Below, one piece after another: positions 18,194 to 30,094 of a stretch of 64,000 bases of DNA (positions within the stretch are counted from its first letter, which is position 1; each line of letters begins with the position of its first letter). A program made the position numbers and the translations under genes. The stretch lies in contig JASJFT010000013.1 of NCBI GenBank assembly GCA_030770425.1, forward strand, positions 310,001 to 374,000, in the 5' to 3' direction. The stretch is from Darksidea phi (Eukaryota > Ascomycota > Dothideomycetes > Pleosporales > Lentitheciaceae). The notes under the pieces were generated by a model. That model made no database searches and had not been told where the DNA came from. It saw only the letters and a program-made list of their open reading frames with translations.

Positions 18194-21100
18194 CGTGATT
18201 GTTGACGTTGTCTAGTAGGAAATATTGATTTGGGTTGTAATAAATGACTGTAAGAATTTTTCAAAAGAATGTGTTAAAGGAATGTGTACCGGCTATTGCC
18301 TGCTGAGTAGCGAGTTGCTTGCTGGTAGTGAGTATATCAAATAGCGGCGCATCGTGACCTTTATACCGCATGCCTTCTCCTTTCCTGGATATCAATTCCC
18401 TTGCCAAACTGCTGATGGTAGATCATGCTCAGCTAGTCCTGAGCTATTTCGGTTGTGCTTCTGCAGCATACCTTCGCTTCACAAATTCATTTCATAAATT
18501 CTCAAGCTCAAATCAAATATCCACAGAGCGCCAAGTACCTCGTCCACAATTCGAGCACGAGGTCGCGGCTGAACGTCAGTTCCCGCGTCGTGGGTAAGGA
18601 GGTTACAGAAAAGGATCCGATCCACTTAGGCCTGTGCATTGAGTTTCAGAAACATCGTGTAATCACTGGGCATGCCGTCAGCAAGCAGCGGCTTATGGGT
18701 GCGGCTGTGGTGCCGAGAGATCTATAAAACCACACCCTAGTCTGTTTTCGGAACGATCTACGAGCGACCGAAATAACTTTGGAGCGCATTTTCCAAAACC
18801 GATCATCCGTGATTCATGCTCTTTCCATAACTGGCATCGGGGCGTTCTGTAAGTTCGGCCGTGTTATGCACATAATCACATTCTCCTCGCCGAATAGTGC
18901 AGTTGAGAATACCACTACGTTCGGCCTCAGCGACAACTCTCAGTCGCCGAGCTCGAAGCATGCTGCATTCATATGACTGGAAAAACACTCCTCGAATTAT
19001 CCTGCATCCCAATATAAGATCTTCATTTCTCGAGGATGCTCTTTTCCGTGTAATCATAACTATTTTCGGGGCATGACTGCTAGCATGTCGCCGTCTTTGG
19101 CCATGACCGCTAGAACACGAAAAATCACAAGTATACCACAGAACATGTAAGCAAGGTATAAATGTTCTGTATAGATCCAATCGATGAGATCGCTAACGAA
19201 AACTGTGAAGCATCCAAGAGGACTGCCAAAGGTGTATGCATTGAAGCGAATCGTCAGAGATGCTATGCAGAAGCATCCGTCGCCCATGCCTCTCCTGGCT
19301 CATGCAGGTCGCTCGCGCGCTAGCGTTACCAATACTCAGAGGGCCTCCATTATTGTCCTACTCTACACTGATCCGAACATATATTACTTAAACTAACTAT
19401 TGGTCTTCTCATTGGATTATATTTGCGATCATATGTTTTACTACACATAAATAGGCTCTAGGATTTATGTATGCATGTCTAAGGTATTGAGTACCTACTC
19501 CTAACCCTGCAAGAAGCGAAGCTGCTGCTTGTAACTTTCATCCACTGAGCATTTGTTTGGATTTTCATAGCGGGAGTCTCTGTGGTAAGATTCACTGAGC
19601 ATAATTCACTGTATATATCGCTGCTTGTTCTTCTAGTTACAATGACACACTTCTAAATATCGAAAAGTGAAGCGATGTTGCGTAAGAACGCCAAATACTC
19701 TTCACTTTCTGCGAAGCCGACGGTTTACTTCGACAAATAAATCGAGTCAGAAAGGTCTATAATTTAGACTCGGGGACATCTCCGAGGAACCTCTAGTCGG
19801 ATTAGCACGTACTATTGGAGTGAGGGTTAGCAAAGCTGGACGAAACTTTGCGATCTCGGATGCCGAACGCGAGTGCAGAGTCATACAGCTTTACGCTAGC
19901 GACAAAGTCATTCTCGGGTATGCCCGGAAGATCGGGATGATATCACACGCTCACCCGCGATCAAGACACAATCTCAGCCTGGCTCTCCGATCCCAATCTG
20001 TGCTTTATTTCCGTAAGCGAAACTATCTTTCGGTGCGGGCAATGGGCGGAGAAGCGCGGGAATCATGTCAAGGACAAGTATCGCAGTTCTGCACTTACAG
20101 CCCATATCAATTGACAGCTGTAGTAAACGACATTTCCCTGGTAGGGATGAAAAAATGGTGTTCCGCTAGTCTTTGAACAACGCGACGGCTATTACCCGCT
20201 CAGGCGATAGCTACCACATTCTTTTTAGCTATTAGCATTGATAGCGGCTCTTTGTGCGTTGTAGCTTCAGTAAATGTACTAACAGAGCAGTTCTTTGGCG
20301 TAGCGATGGCTTGAGTTTGAAATAAAGTAATGAGCGTATGAAGCTTCCACAATCCGCCGGCGCCCTCGCTTGTGTGGGGTTGGGCGTGTTGGACTTCGGA
20401 GGCAATTGGCCAACAACGGAAGAGAGGTCTACAATGACATCTAAGCGCTTCAGAGAGCGTCAATGCATCACGAGCTCGTCGTACCATCTCTTAAAGGTTT
20501 GCTCTTATCGTGCATGACTGCCACGTAGGAGTGTGAGACCTGAAGTCCTGCAGCACTTTTGATGCATTGGCGCCCGACGGGCTGACTATAAGGGCGTTAA
20601 CGGCGTGTAATCCTTTATTTCTTGGGAAGCTTGGAGATCACCATCCGCACGTATCCGTCATGCTTGCGCTTGAAAGATAATCGAAGCGCTAACTCTCCGG
20701 GTGCGTTCGGAGAGCGGGGGAAGACGACTCTACCTTGCTGTTAATCTTGAGACATTTGCAGCATTTACATTTGTGCTTCTCTCAATTCTTGTTATCTAGC
20801 CTAAATATCTTTAGCATTTCATGCATACCTGTAGAACTCTTAAACTTGCTTTTCTTGAGCAGCGATGGGAGCCAAGTATGGCCGGCCTGCGACTCTAGGC
20901 AGCTGACGAGTCGCACCTCTCCGAGCTTGGTTTACTAGGCCCCAGATCAGACTCCACAACCACAAGATGAGGCTGACTGGGCTAAAGCAACATGCTGCTA
21001 TGATTCGACGCGATAGAGCGGATACCGTCCTTGAATCCTACAATCAAATCCTGGTTCGACCCACGCCCTGGCTAGCGGCCGAGATCCGTCATGCACTTCA

Positions 21101-21361
21101 GCCGAATGAGTCAGGCTCGGCCTCCTCCCCTCTGCATGCATACGCCGCTCGCGATTCGGGGCTTCCCACATTAGGCCGCTTGCATTTTCGTGCCCGCCAA
21201 TGTATGCGCCTATTGGATCTGTATCCCGGCCTTTTTGTGCTACGCAAACCTAAATCTGACCGCCGTCCCTCTTCCATCTTCATAAATAGCGAGCATCCCT
21301 TGACCACCTCTTGAGTCCGAATCAACCCGACGGCTTGCGGGCTTCTTTTTGTTTTTTTGTT
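18194..21361. other. 3.2 kb with no recognisable gene
   Basis: 18194-18360 should hold the promoter of the secreted-protein gene, with a CA/AT-rich leader. The remainder has only short frames on both strands with no protein-like pattern, and mixed composition including AT-rich tracts near 19380-19700. Confidence 0.4.
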
Positions 21362-21796
21362 ATGTGTTTCGACATCTGGCGATATCGGCGATCCATCCCG
21401 CATTTGGCAGAGAACGGCGATATGCGGAAGGGCCATAAAGCTTCTCTGTTCTACAAAAACATATGCTAAGCGTTGGCCCGCGGCAAGGATGGTCCATTGA
21501 CGGATGAAGATCGATTAACAACCAATCTATGGTGCTGCCACGACAAAAGTCTTCGGTGCCCAGAGAAGGATACGGCGCTATTCCTTGGTTACCTCGACGC
21601 ATGCGAGAGCAGACAAGACATGATGGACATTCTCATACAAAGACATTTCGACAGGGAAGAAACACAAAGGAAAGACTGGAGCGCGGGGCATGAAGACAAC
21701 GAGACATACCGACGCTCACGTGATCTGTTGGACCACTCAGAATCTGGAATCCAAGGCCTGAAGCAAGAGATGGAAATCGACTGCACAAATCCATGA
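21362..21796 (+). pseudogene. Possible small protein gene with one in-frame stop
   Basis: From an ATG at 21362 the frame is protein-like (FDIWRYRRSIPHLAENGDM) up to a TAA at 21467-21469. It resumes in the same frame as a strongly charged, plausible protein (GPLTDEDRLTTNLWCC, LGYLDACESRQDMMDILIQR, QGLKQEMEIDC), giving 145 codons overall including both stops. A CAA or CAG changed to TAA would explain the break and would fit RIP-type decay. I do not recognise a family. It could also be chance open sequence or an exon of an unrecognised spliced gene. Confidence 0.3.
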
Positions 21797-23017
21797 TATT
21801 AGCGAGAATGCTCAAACATGAGCTGCCGGCCCAACTTCCGACCATATCTCTTAGCAGTGGTCTCGCCACCCACCCTTCTTTCTCGGCCTTTTGGCGTCAA
21901 AACTTGGAACCTCACGATTCCGCGGTATAACATGGCACCTACAAGACCTTACGGACGCGAGTATGCAGTCATCAAGGTTCTTAGCAACGTACCTGATCAT
22001 CTTGGCCTCCCTCAGCGTCGCTTTCGCAACCTGGCGTCCAATACTGGGTTTTAATCCGCAGCTTTATGTTTATTTTCCAACACCGTATCATTCCCCTGGT
22101 AAACCTTTTTTCTCTCTATTTCCTTGCTGTTTCCCTCTACTCTTTAGCACCATGCATGCTGAAAACTTTAACAGATCAGGGTCCGAAAGAGGGGACACGT
22201 CGACACGCTTAAGATTACTTCCTGCAGGCCAACAAGTTTTGTCTCGGGACGGGGCTGGCTTATGTCCGTGTGCCCAAAGCCTAGGCGCTGTGCTGCCTAA
22301 TCCGTGGCTGGTATTCTACCCTTGAGCTGTCAGAGTCACCCATATCGCAAGGAAGGGACCTTTTCCACGACAGGGAGCATCCGTCACATCCTCTATGTCA
22401 TCAAAATCCATCCTGGTCATTCACCTTGCGGCTTGATAGAGGAAGGCTCTCCAGGACGTCGCACATCATTCATGTCAAGAGGAAGAGCTGTGCGTATGGA
22501 ACCGGGCCGCTATTGGCTCCGTGCATTTCGAAGGACGATAGGGCGGTGTGTCCTAAGTTACGTGGTCGCCCCTAGCGTGTTGGAGGACTTCGGAGCATTG
22601 TTCATCCCGCCTTTTGTCGCTCGGTCCTTCCGCTTAGGGTCAGGCGCTTATCTTGTTGAGCTCCACGTATTTCACGGCGCGATGGCTGGATAGCATGGAA
22701 AGGTTCTGAAATCCCTGCGGGGATAATTTTAATATTCCATTTCGTGAAGTCGTAATTATTATATAGAAAATTCTGGTCCAAATCCAGAGACAGCCTTGTA
22801 CGAAAGAGATGGCATGCACCGCAGGCACATCCGCATTCACCGCCGCCGGTATTACAGTGTTGGGAATATCATTCTAGTGCGTTCACCCTCAAAGAAAAGG
22901 AAATTGCCATGAAACCTGTTCTCATCCAAGCCAGACCGTCCTTTACACAAAAAAGTTTTCCTAGAGACGCGCAAGATAAACAATTCATACGAGCAGCGTT
23001 GGCATTTGAGAAATATC
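21797..23017. other. Intergenic, no gene recognised
   Basis: A 130-codon open frame at 22304-22693 has no recognisable pattern and I do not call it. The right end is the 3' flank of the C2H2 gene. Confidence 0.4.
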
Positions 23018-24026
23018 TTATGCTTCGCTGCCAAGCGCATGCTGAGAAGCGAGTTCGGCCTCCCTATCTTTATGAGTCTTCGATTTCCTGTGCCTTTTGA
23101 GTGCATCGTTTCGTCCGAACTGGGTGTCGCAAACCTCGCAGTCCACTGGATTTCCTCCTTCAGTGCATACTTTCCAGTGGTAATGGCGCCATAAGTTTTG
23201 GCGGGCAGACTTTCCAGTGAACTGGCGACCGCAGTGTTTGCATTTAAGGAGTTGAATTTTAGAGCTGACGGTAGCTTCACTGAAGGCCCGGCCCGGTTGG
23301 GAGTCTTGACGCGGTTCGGCTGCTGAAATAGGACGTTGTGGCTTAGGTAGAAGTTGTGGAAAAGCTTTCTCCATACAAGAGGACACATTGTGTGGCAGGT
23401 CAAAAGATTGCCCTGATCCTTCAGATGAAATCGCTTGCATGCTTGGTTCATGCTCACTCAAACCTTTCGGTGGGGTGTCTGGTGGCGTTGGTGGAGCGTC
23501 TGGCGGCGTTGATGGAGAGTCCGGTACCGCTGTATCTAGGATCGACTCTGGTTCTGCGAAAAGTTCATCGCAGTCGCAGGGATTGTTCGGGCATAAATTG
23601 CCTCCACAGGTGTAATATTTTTGCCGCATGATGATGACTTTCAGGGGTAAACAAGGCCTAGCGGAACATAAGAGTGAGCTGGATGCAGTTGTATAACGAG
23701 GCGGTGGGCCTTGGTCGAAAACGGTGGTCGGTCCAGCGTTGTTCTGTCCTGAACACGTTTGCGAGCGTCTGAATTGAAGCTTATGGAGGCGTCGATTGAA
23801 GTCTTCTAGTTCCGTTCGGAGACGAAACCACTCTGGATCACTGTGCGAGCGGAGATGGAGGGGGTTTGTTGGTGAGGACCACCCGGCACGAATGCGACGG
23901 TGGCACAGCCTGCAGCATCAATCAGCTAAAGGCACTCAGAAGGAGAACTAATATGACCATAAGGACATACCTAGCGGTGGGGAGGAGGTGTGATGGGGGG
24001 AAGTCAGTGTGGCCGTACGACGCCAT
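23018..24026 (-). CDS. C2H2 zinc-finger protein (two exons)
   Basis: The C-terminal exon alone would give 203 aa from an ATG at 23629, but the frame stays open far upstream to 23909 and joins a short first exon. Model: 24026-23971 then 23909-23018 (315 aa), with a 61 bp intron (GTATGTCC..CTGCAG) that keeps frame. An alternative in-frame ATG lies at 24080. Features are a helical segment (EWFRLRTELEDFNRRLHKLQ), a small Cys cluster (CGGNLCPNNPCDCDEL), a Pro-rich repeat (PSTPPDAPPTPPDTPP), then an atypical finger CKHCGRQF..HYHWKVC and a standard C2H2 finger CEVCDTQF..H-x5-H near the C-terminus. Nuclear nucleic-acid binding is inferred. The region between the first exon and the Cys cluster is the least certain part. 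Confidence 0.62.
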
Positions 24027-27000
24027 TTTTGAACTCTGGGTGCCTCCTCCTGTCTCCCCATGGAGGAGACGTGCCTTCATATGCTTTTCAGCTGTAACAC
24101 TTTCCTTTTCTTCACCCACAGAAAGGAGGAGACAGAGAAGACCAGTAGAGAGTACATGGCGGGTTGGGTATCAAGGAAATCTTTCTTGAACGTATCCTCC
24201 TATAAAACCGATTGGGTCAACGACAGATCATTGTGACACCGCGTTCCCAATTGTGCATGGCATGCATAAAAGTAGCAGTGCGTTTGATCGGGTGGCTGAT
24301 GATGTCTGCTCCTCGGCCGATGTTTAGAAGTCGATTGGAGACGGCTGGTAAGAAGCGGGGGGAAGGCGCCATTCGCCTATGCAGGAGGTGAGACAGGCGT
24401 TATTTATTTTCATCTGGGGACACTCCATGGATGTATTGGTGGATGGAGCTGTGGACGACAATAAAGCAATCCAGATGAGGCGGTGTGATGCTCCGTCGTC
24501 CCCCCCCCCGCATATGATTTGCCCTTTCGGTATGCCATTTTCCCTAGACCCTCGACGAAGACGAACATCGTATTATTCCGTCCGATTGATCTCCTGTTTG
24601 TTGGGCATGGAGTGTCGGTATGGACCACACATGTATATTGGGATATTTCGTGGCGTACGGAAGCCGCTAGCGGCATTGATCGGACCGGGTATGGGTTCAG
24701 ATTTCGCTCGGTGTATGGAATGAGCAATGGCGGCGTAATCCTCATAGCTTGGCGTAAGACCTCCAGACCCCATTAGGGGTCTCCAAAGGCCTAGTTTTGA
24801 ATATAGGAGAGCCAATGTGGCATCGGTACACCCTCCGGACAACTCTGTTTCATTGTTAGTATTACCGCCCTTATGTCCCAGTCATTTAGTAGCCTGAGGG
24901 CAGCTCACCTCCTAGTATGCATCAACCAGCCCATGGTTCTTCCGCTTTAGCAAGGTCGGTTCCGCATGCATTGCTTTAGAACATGTCAGTTCGCTGGTGT
25001 GAAGACCAGTATAGGAGAGTGCGCTAACCTTGTATCTCGCGATGCAGTCCTTTGATCTGCTTCATCTCCAGCGGCGCTCGCCACGCGGGTTGCTATGGCT
25101 TAAGCTTTGAGAGACTCGTAGGGCTTATGTATCTGCTGCTGGGTCAACTATGGCATTGGAACCGAGCGGCGCGCGTCTGTATACAGAAATGTGACAACAG
25201 AAAGCTGGATGCTCAAACCGAGGCTAGCTCGCTGGACTTAACTCTAGATATAGGCGTTTGGCAACCGCGACTCTGACACCTCACGTGCTCAGCAGCAAAG
25301 AGGGAGGACCAGGCTGAACCTATATATGCGCAAAAGGGTCAGCTGTATTGCAATCGCGATACTCATTAGGTTGACCGGTAGGCCTACGGCTGCGATAATG
25401 GGAAGCACCCGCAGCCGCGGTCAGCCCAGCCTCTCTAATCCCACCGGTGAAGGTAAAAAGCACACTTTCCGACTGTGCACACCTACCACAGCAAAGCTGC
25501 GCCATCTCGATGCAAGGGCGGAACCTTTCCGGAACCGGTGTGAAAGCCGGATTACCAGGCCATGGACGGCACACAAGGCTGGCTTACTGCCCCCATCACA
25601 AAGCTAGCTCTTCCACCATCAAAATGCCTGCTGATAGCGGAGACCCCGTTCGGCAATAATGTTCACTTTTCTGTCTGTAATCGAACGACAAATGGAGGAA
25701 TTTCTAGGCTTAGCATGCGTGAAATTGGATCGACCGCACGAAATGCGTGTTCGGGAGAAGAAACGTACGAATGGCAAGTAAACGAACAAATTAAGCGAGA
25801 GCCACACACAATGTGCATATCCTCGCCTTATCAATGATGACCGGACAATCTCCAGGCACTGTTCGTGCCACAAGGCCCGAAGCTCTCGCTAGACTTTCCT
25901 GTAGCGAGCGACCCTTAACGGACTGGAAGACGCCTCGTCTGCGCTAGAGATTGCAGTGCAAAATGGGGATGACAAGGACACTTGCCGTGCGGCTCTTGAG
26001 GCGCCATATCGACTCTCAGCGCTAATCATTACGATGTTATTGGCCGATAAGAAGGAGGACGACTGGAGGAGTTGGCCAATCGAAGCACATCTCTCACCCA
26101 GCTCATCTTCAGCCTAAGCACTCTTACTGCAGTCCAATATCCCTCGCAAAATAGCGTTTCTGTCGAATGTCTCGCATTGGGGGCGCGTCGTGCGCTGAAT
26201 GCAACAACCTGGCCGTATACTTTGTGGAGTAGAACTTGGCACCCATTTTACTATGAACTCGATGAAGAAGCTAGAAGCCGGTCAGATAAATTGATGCAAG
26301 TACCGGTTCTTTGAGACCTTACGCCAGATTGGCATATTTCGGTTGCGCGCATTCATGCACTCGAGGACTTGCTCATACTCCTCCAACTTACTCACAAGAA
26401 TGGCCTTGAAAGCTTTTACTACGGCCTTTAGAAATATAACTAGCTCGATTTAATAGAGGGAACTTCCTCTAGTCCGTATGATAGGAGCTGCCATATTTGT
26501 TTGAAGAATAGGGGAATTATAGAATAGCTCCTAAAAGAAGTAGAAGGTACATTAAACAAGAAGAGTAATTACTAGGTCCGGTTCGAGTCGATTAATAAGT
26601 AATAGAGATAAACGACCTATTTAAATAGGTAGGCCCCTCTTATACTTATACCTAAAGTATAGTCATTTAGAAAAGAGTTATTTTTAATTCGTAGCTACCC
26701 AAAGTTATCTGCGATTTATCACACTTTTAGGCCGCACACATATGTATATCTAAACTCGCACTATAGAAGCAGTGGACGCGATCGCTACCCGTACTTTTCC
26801 CGTATAGCGTTGCTGTCGGTAGAACGGTGGAACTACATCTTGCAAATCTCTTCTAATGAGCCCGTTCAACCAAGCCCCTGAGCTGTGACGACTGCTGAAA
26901 TGACTGCAATCTGTTCATGCTTCGCAGCACGCTATTAAATGGTGCCCAAGCTGGTTTGAGCCAAATTCCCACTGGGCGGTACGCAAAGCCGGATCTTATT

Positions 27001-28412
27001 CTATTTCCCGTTTTCCACCACATCGTGACGAGAGGAAGATTATCACTTTTTGGAATATATCTCAAAACCCCTGTTGAATAAACGCGAATCGACGGGATTG
27101 CATTGAAGTGGAGACCAGAGAGTGGGTGTTTGAGGTATGTGCTTCGGCAGGGTAGCATGTTGGGTCGAGGGCACTGCGAACGGCAATAGTTCTGACCCAT
27201 GTATGGCCAGGCCAACTGGAGGATGCTTTAATCTTAGCTCTTTGTTATCGAAGTTCTCTATCACCTCAATGTGGGGGTAAAAGTTCCATGGTTGCCCGGA
27301 ACTCAACATGCTTTCAACTTTACCGCAGTAACTCTTATGCCCAGGGACCTTTGACTCCGTTTTTGGAGGTTTTCTGGCGCCACCTTTGGAGTCACTTGTA
27401 CTAAAGGCGCTATGTCTAACCATTGAACCCTATCGACTTTTCTCGCTGCACTGCCAATGCTTTCTCGTCTTATGCTAATGGAACCTCAAAATGGACCCAT
27501 CTCCATTCATTGATATATGGTCAACGCTTCCTGCGTCATACCCACCCTCGCTGCCATATCGCCTTGTCAGAAGCCTGACGCGCGCGTTATCTCGCTCTCC
27601 ATCAAATCGCTGTTTTCTTTCACACTCTATTACATTATACAGCTCTCCCTTCCTGTTCGTATTTGATGCGGGGCCCTATCATATTTAGGAGCCTGTACTA
27701 TTTAGTGCTTGCTGTCGATTTGTCCTGTTGATCTGCAGCCACCTTAAGACAGTACTTGTTAAGCCGCTAGAATACTTGTAACGGTAGCCTACAATCAAAA
27801 AAGCGCATAGGTATATGCCTACTCAATGGCGCAGTTATCTATATTAAGATACTAGACTATATAGCGGTAGAAACCATCACTAAACCTAAATTTTTTAGCT
27901 GCGAGATAAAATTGCCCCGATATCAATACGTATAGCTAATTCTCCATTGGATTGGCATATCGGTGGTGATTAATACACGCGTGTGTATCCTTTCCATTCT
28001 TTAATACAAACCGTGAGCAGTGAGAACTTTGGTGGGGAGTTGCCTAATAACTAGTTTTAAAAAACTAGTGCTCTTTGCGATCTTAATATAAGAATATGAT
28101 CGTCATTCTTTGCATAGTATACTTTAAGAAGGTATCGCTGAGACAAGTACATAGCACTTACAGGTGTATAGCTTCTTAGCGCTGCTCCATAGGAACAAAG
28201 AGATACGCCGAATGTCGCGCACAACGTGCTGCAGTCAAGTGAGCGGTGCACTCGAGTATGCGTTGTGAAATTTCATGTTTCTTGACTTCTCGACTTGTTT
28301 AAAAACAATGTTTGTTCATGCCTTGAATGTGGTATATATCCACGTCTGACACTGTTCCAAAGTAAAGACAGGTATACACGCATAAGCGCAGGCGATCATA
28401 CCTGCATAGAAA
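24027..28412. other. 4.4 kb with no confident gene; AT-rich decayed tracts
   Basis: The first kilobase includes a C10 homopolymer near 24502. Tracts at about 26390-26720 and 27720-28070 are AT-rich with frequent TA dinucleotides and look like RIP-degraded repeats, but no element motif could be read from them. Two overlapping minus-strand frames (27043-27423 and 26853-27215) are mildly protein-like and may be one frameshifted relic. Confidence 0.4.
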
Positions 28413-29543
28413 ATGGCGAGCCTTGGTGATCTCCAGGGGTGCCTTTCCGTACCCTTCGCGGAAACAAAAGCTCACGACTTGAAGTTGCAGGCCGTTCTAC
28501 CACAGGCTCACTTTAAGGTCACTAAGGAGCTAGAGGCAGCAAAGAACTACATCAATGAGGTGGAAGAACGCGAGAGGTTGGCCAACGAGCGCAACGAAGC
28601 TCTCAAGAAAGAATTGAAACAGGCGCAGCAGGCTGTAAAAGACATGCCGGAAGACCACACATCGCGACTGGTAGATCTTACGCAGGCTGAGTACCGTATC
28701 AATTTTTACAAGGGTCTTATGGAAACGGAGGAAAGGCGAGCCGATAATTATAAGCAAAAGTGGCAAGACGCGATCTCAAAACAGGCCGGTGCCAACGAAA
28801 GTAAGGCTAAAATCCGACGGTTAGAGAAGGACGCTGTAGACTACAATCATGTCATTTCGAAACTCACTAAAGATAATCGGGCCATGATCGATATCATTGA
28901 TTCGCTTCGCAAGGAGGGCTTGGAAGCCCTTGAAAGCAAGGACATGAAGATGATGGAGATGGAGAAGGCTATCCGTGAGACGGAGGAGCGGTACCAAAAG
29001 CTTGAAGTCGAGAGCGAACGTTTTCAAGAGACGTACGACGGACTAGTTGGGAAGATGGAAAACGAGACTGTCGATTGCGCTGAAGCTATTAACAAGATTG
29101 CGCTGAAGCTTGATGGCGCAAACGCCGAGATTCTGAAGAACGACCAATTGCGTATGGCGACTGTCTCCGAGCTCCAGCCTCTTCGCCGCTTCTACGAGCG
29201 CTGCTCCAATGTACTGCTCATCCATCAGCGCATCTTTCAACAACTGTTTAGCGTTCAAAGTCGGGATGTAACCTACCTTCCGGATACACTGCAAGCTAAT
29301 CTGAATTCTGCAACGAGAGAGCTAGAGGACTTTGGTGTTATGCGCGAAGCGATGGAGCTGGAAGGGATTGCACAAGATGAAGTCCGCGACCAGATTACTG
29401 CCATGGCACGCTTGGCACATCTCATTCATGAATCTCTGCAAGCGATTGCTGGGGATGTGATACCCTTTGTGGAGCAGTTGGATCGGAGGCCAGACTTGCT
29501 TGTTGTGATGCGCCACAAGTTTGGCATCAAGCTGCGATGGTAG
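28413..29543 (+). CDS. Coiled-coil protein of unknown function
   Basis: This is a single-exon 376-aa protein. After about 25 residues it becomes almost wholly alpha-helical, with heptad-like, charge-dense segments: EVEERERLANERNEALKKEL, LMETEERRADNYKQKWQDAI and MEMEKAIRETEERYQKLEVE. A C-terminal globular helical part (about 240-376) follows, including RRFYERCSNVLLIHQRIFQQ and ends KFGIKLRW. No catalytic or DNA-binding motif is evident. It lies head-to-tail with the next gene, about 550 bp away. I do not recognise a family; proteins of this kind in fungi are often lineage-specific. Confidence 0.75.
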   Translation: MASLGDLQGCLSVPFAETKAHDLKLQAVLPQAHFKVTKELEAAKNYINEVEERERLANERNEALKKELKQAQQAVKDMPEDHTSRLVDLTQAEYRINFYKGLMETEERRADNYKQKWQDAISKQAGANESKAKIRRLEKDAVDYNHVISKLTKDNRAMIDIIDSLRKEGLEALESKDMKMMEMEKAIRETEERYQKLEVESERFQETYDGLVGKMENETVDCAEAINKIALKLDGANAEILKNDQLRMATVSELQPLRRFYERCSNVLLIHQRIFQQLFSVQSRDVTYLPDTLQANLNSATRELEDFGVMREAMELEGIAQDEVRDQITAMARLAHLIHESLQAIAGDVIPFVEQLDRRPDLLVVMRHKFGIKLRW

Positions 29544-30094
29544 AGCTTTCGTGGAGAGGATCGTATAGTTTAGAGGACGTGTGACATTTTATGGTATGGA
29601 GAAAAGAAAGCTTGCATAGGTGTCGCATGCCGACGCACGCATCACGTCACCTAAGTGCTTTGTATTGTGTAACCCAAGTATAGGCTTTGGTTACAATCTT
29701 ACGTTTTTTGACTTGCTATTATCTTTGAACATATTTCCCTATAACGGTTCTGTATCGACAAAAATCAATTCTTGCGTACTGCTATTATAACCACCGCCCC
29801 GTGTATACGATGACGCTTGTGCAACATGTTTTCCGACTAACTTGAGCCGCACAAATCACGGACGACTATTATTATTTTACAATGTCTTGCCTGTTCCTGT
29901 CTCGACGGCTCCGTACGAATCGTCCCACTTTAATGCTATCAGACCGCGGCCCTTCATTCGCACACAACACTTATTTCGTCTTTTATCTTCATGTAGCGGA
30001 GCCTTCTTTCATCCATTGTCGCCTACTTATATATTTCCCATATCTTCCGGCTCAGCTCATTAAACTAGCGACCGATCACGAACGAAGCGTCAAA
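29544..30094. other. Intergenic and probable 5'UTR of the next gene
   Basis: The downstream gene's frame is open from an ATG at 29882, but the stretch 29882-30094 is hydrophobic and Arg/Cys-rich in a way that looks like translated leader. An ATG at 30095 with an AAA upstream context is preferred. Confidence 0.5.

Noticed and set aside
21040..21080. GGTTCGACCC resembling a tRNA B box
   Set aside because: No acceptor stem, A box or anticodon arm could be folded around it.
22304..22693. 130-codon plus-strand frame
   Set aside because: No domain, no splice context and composition not distinguishable from chance.
26853..27423. Two overlapping minus-strand frames
   Set aside because: No motif, no family, flanked by decayed AT-rich sequence; too weak to call.
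29882..30094. N-terminal extension of the possible HTH protein from an earlier ATG
   Set aside because: Hydrophobic, Arg/Cys-rich translation unlike the rest; treated as leader. It could be checked by transcript 5' ends.
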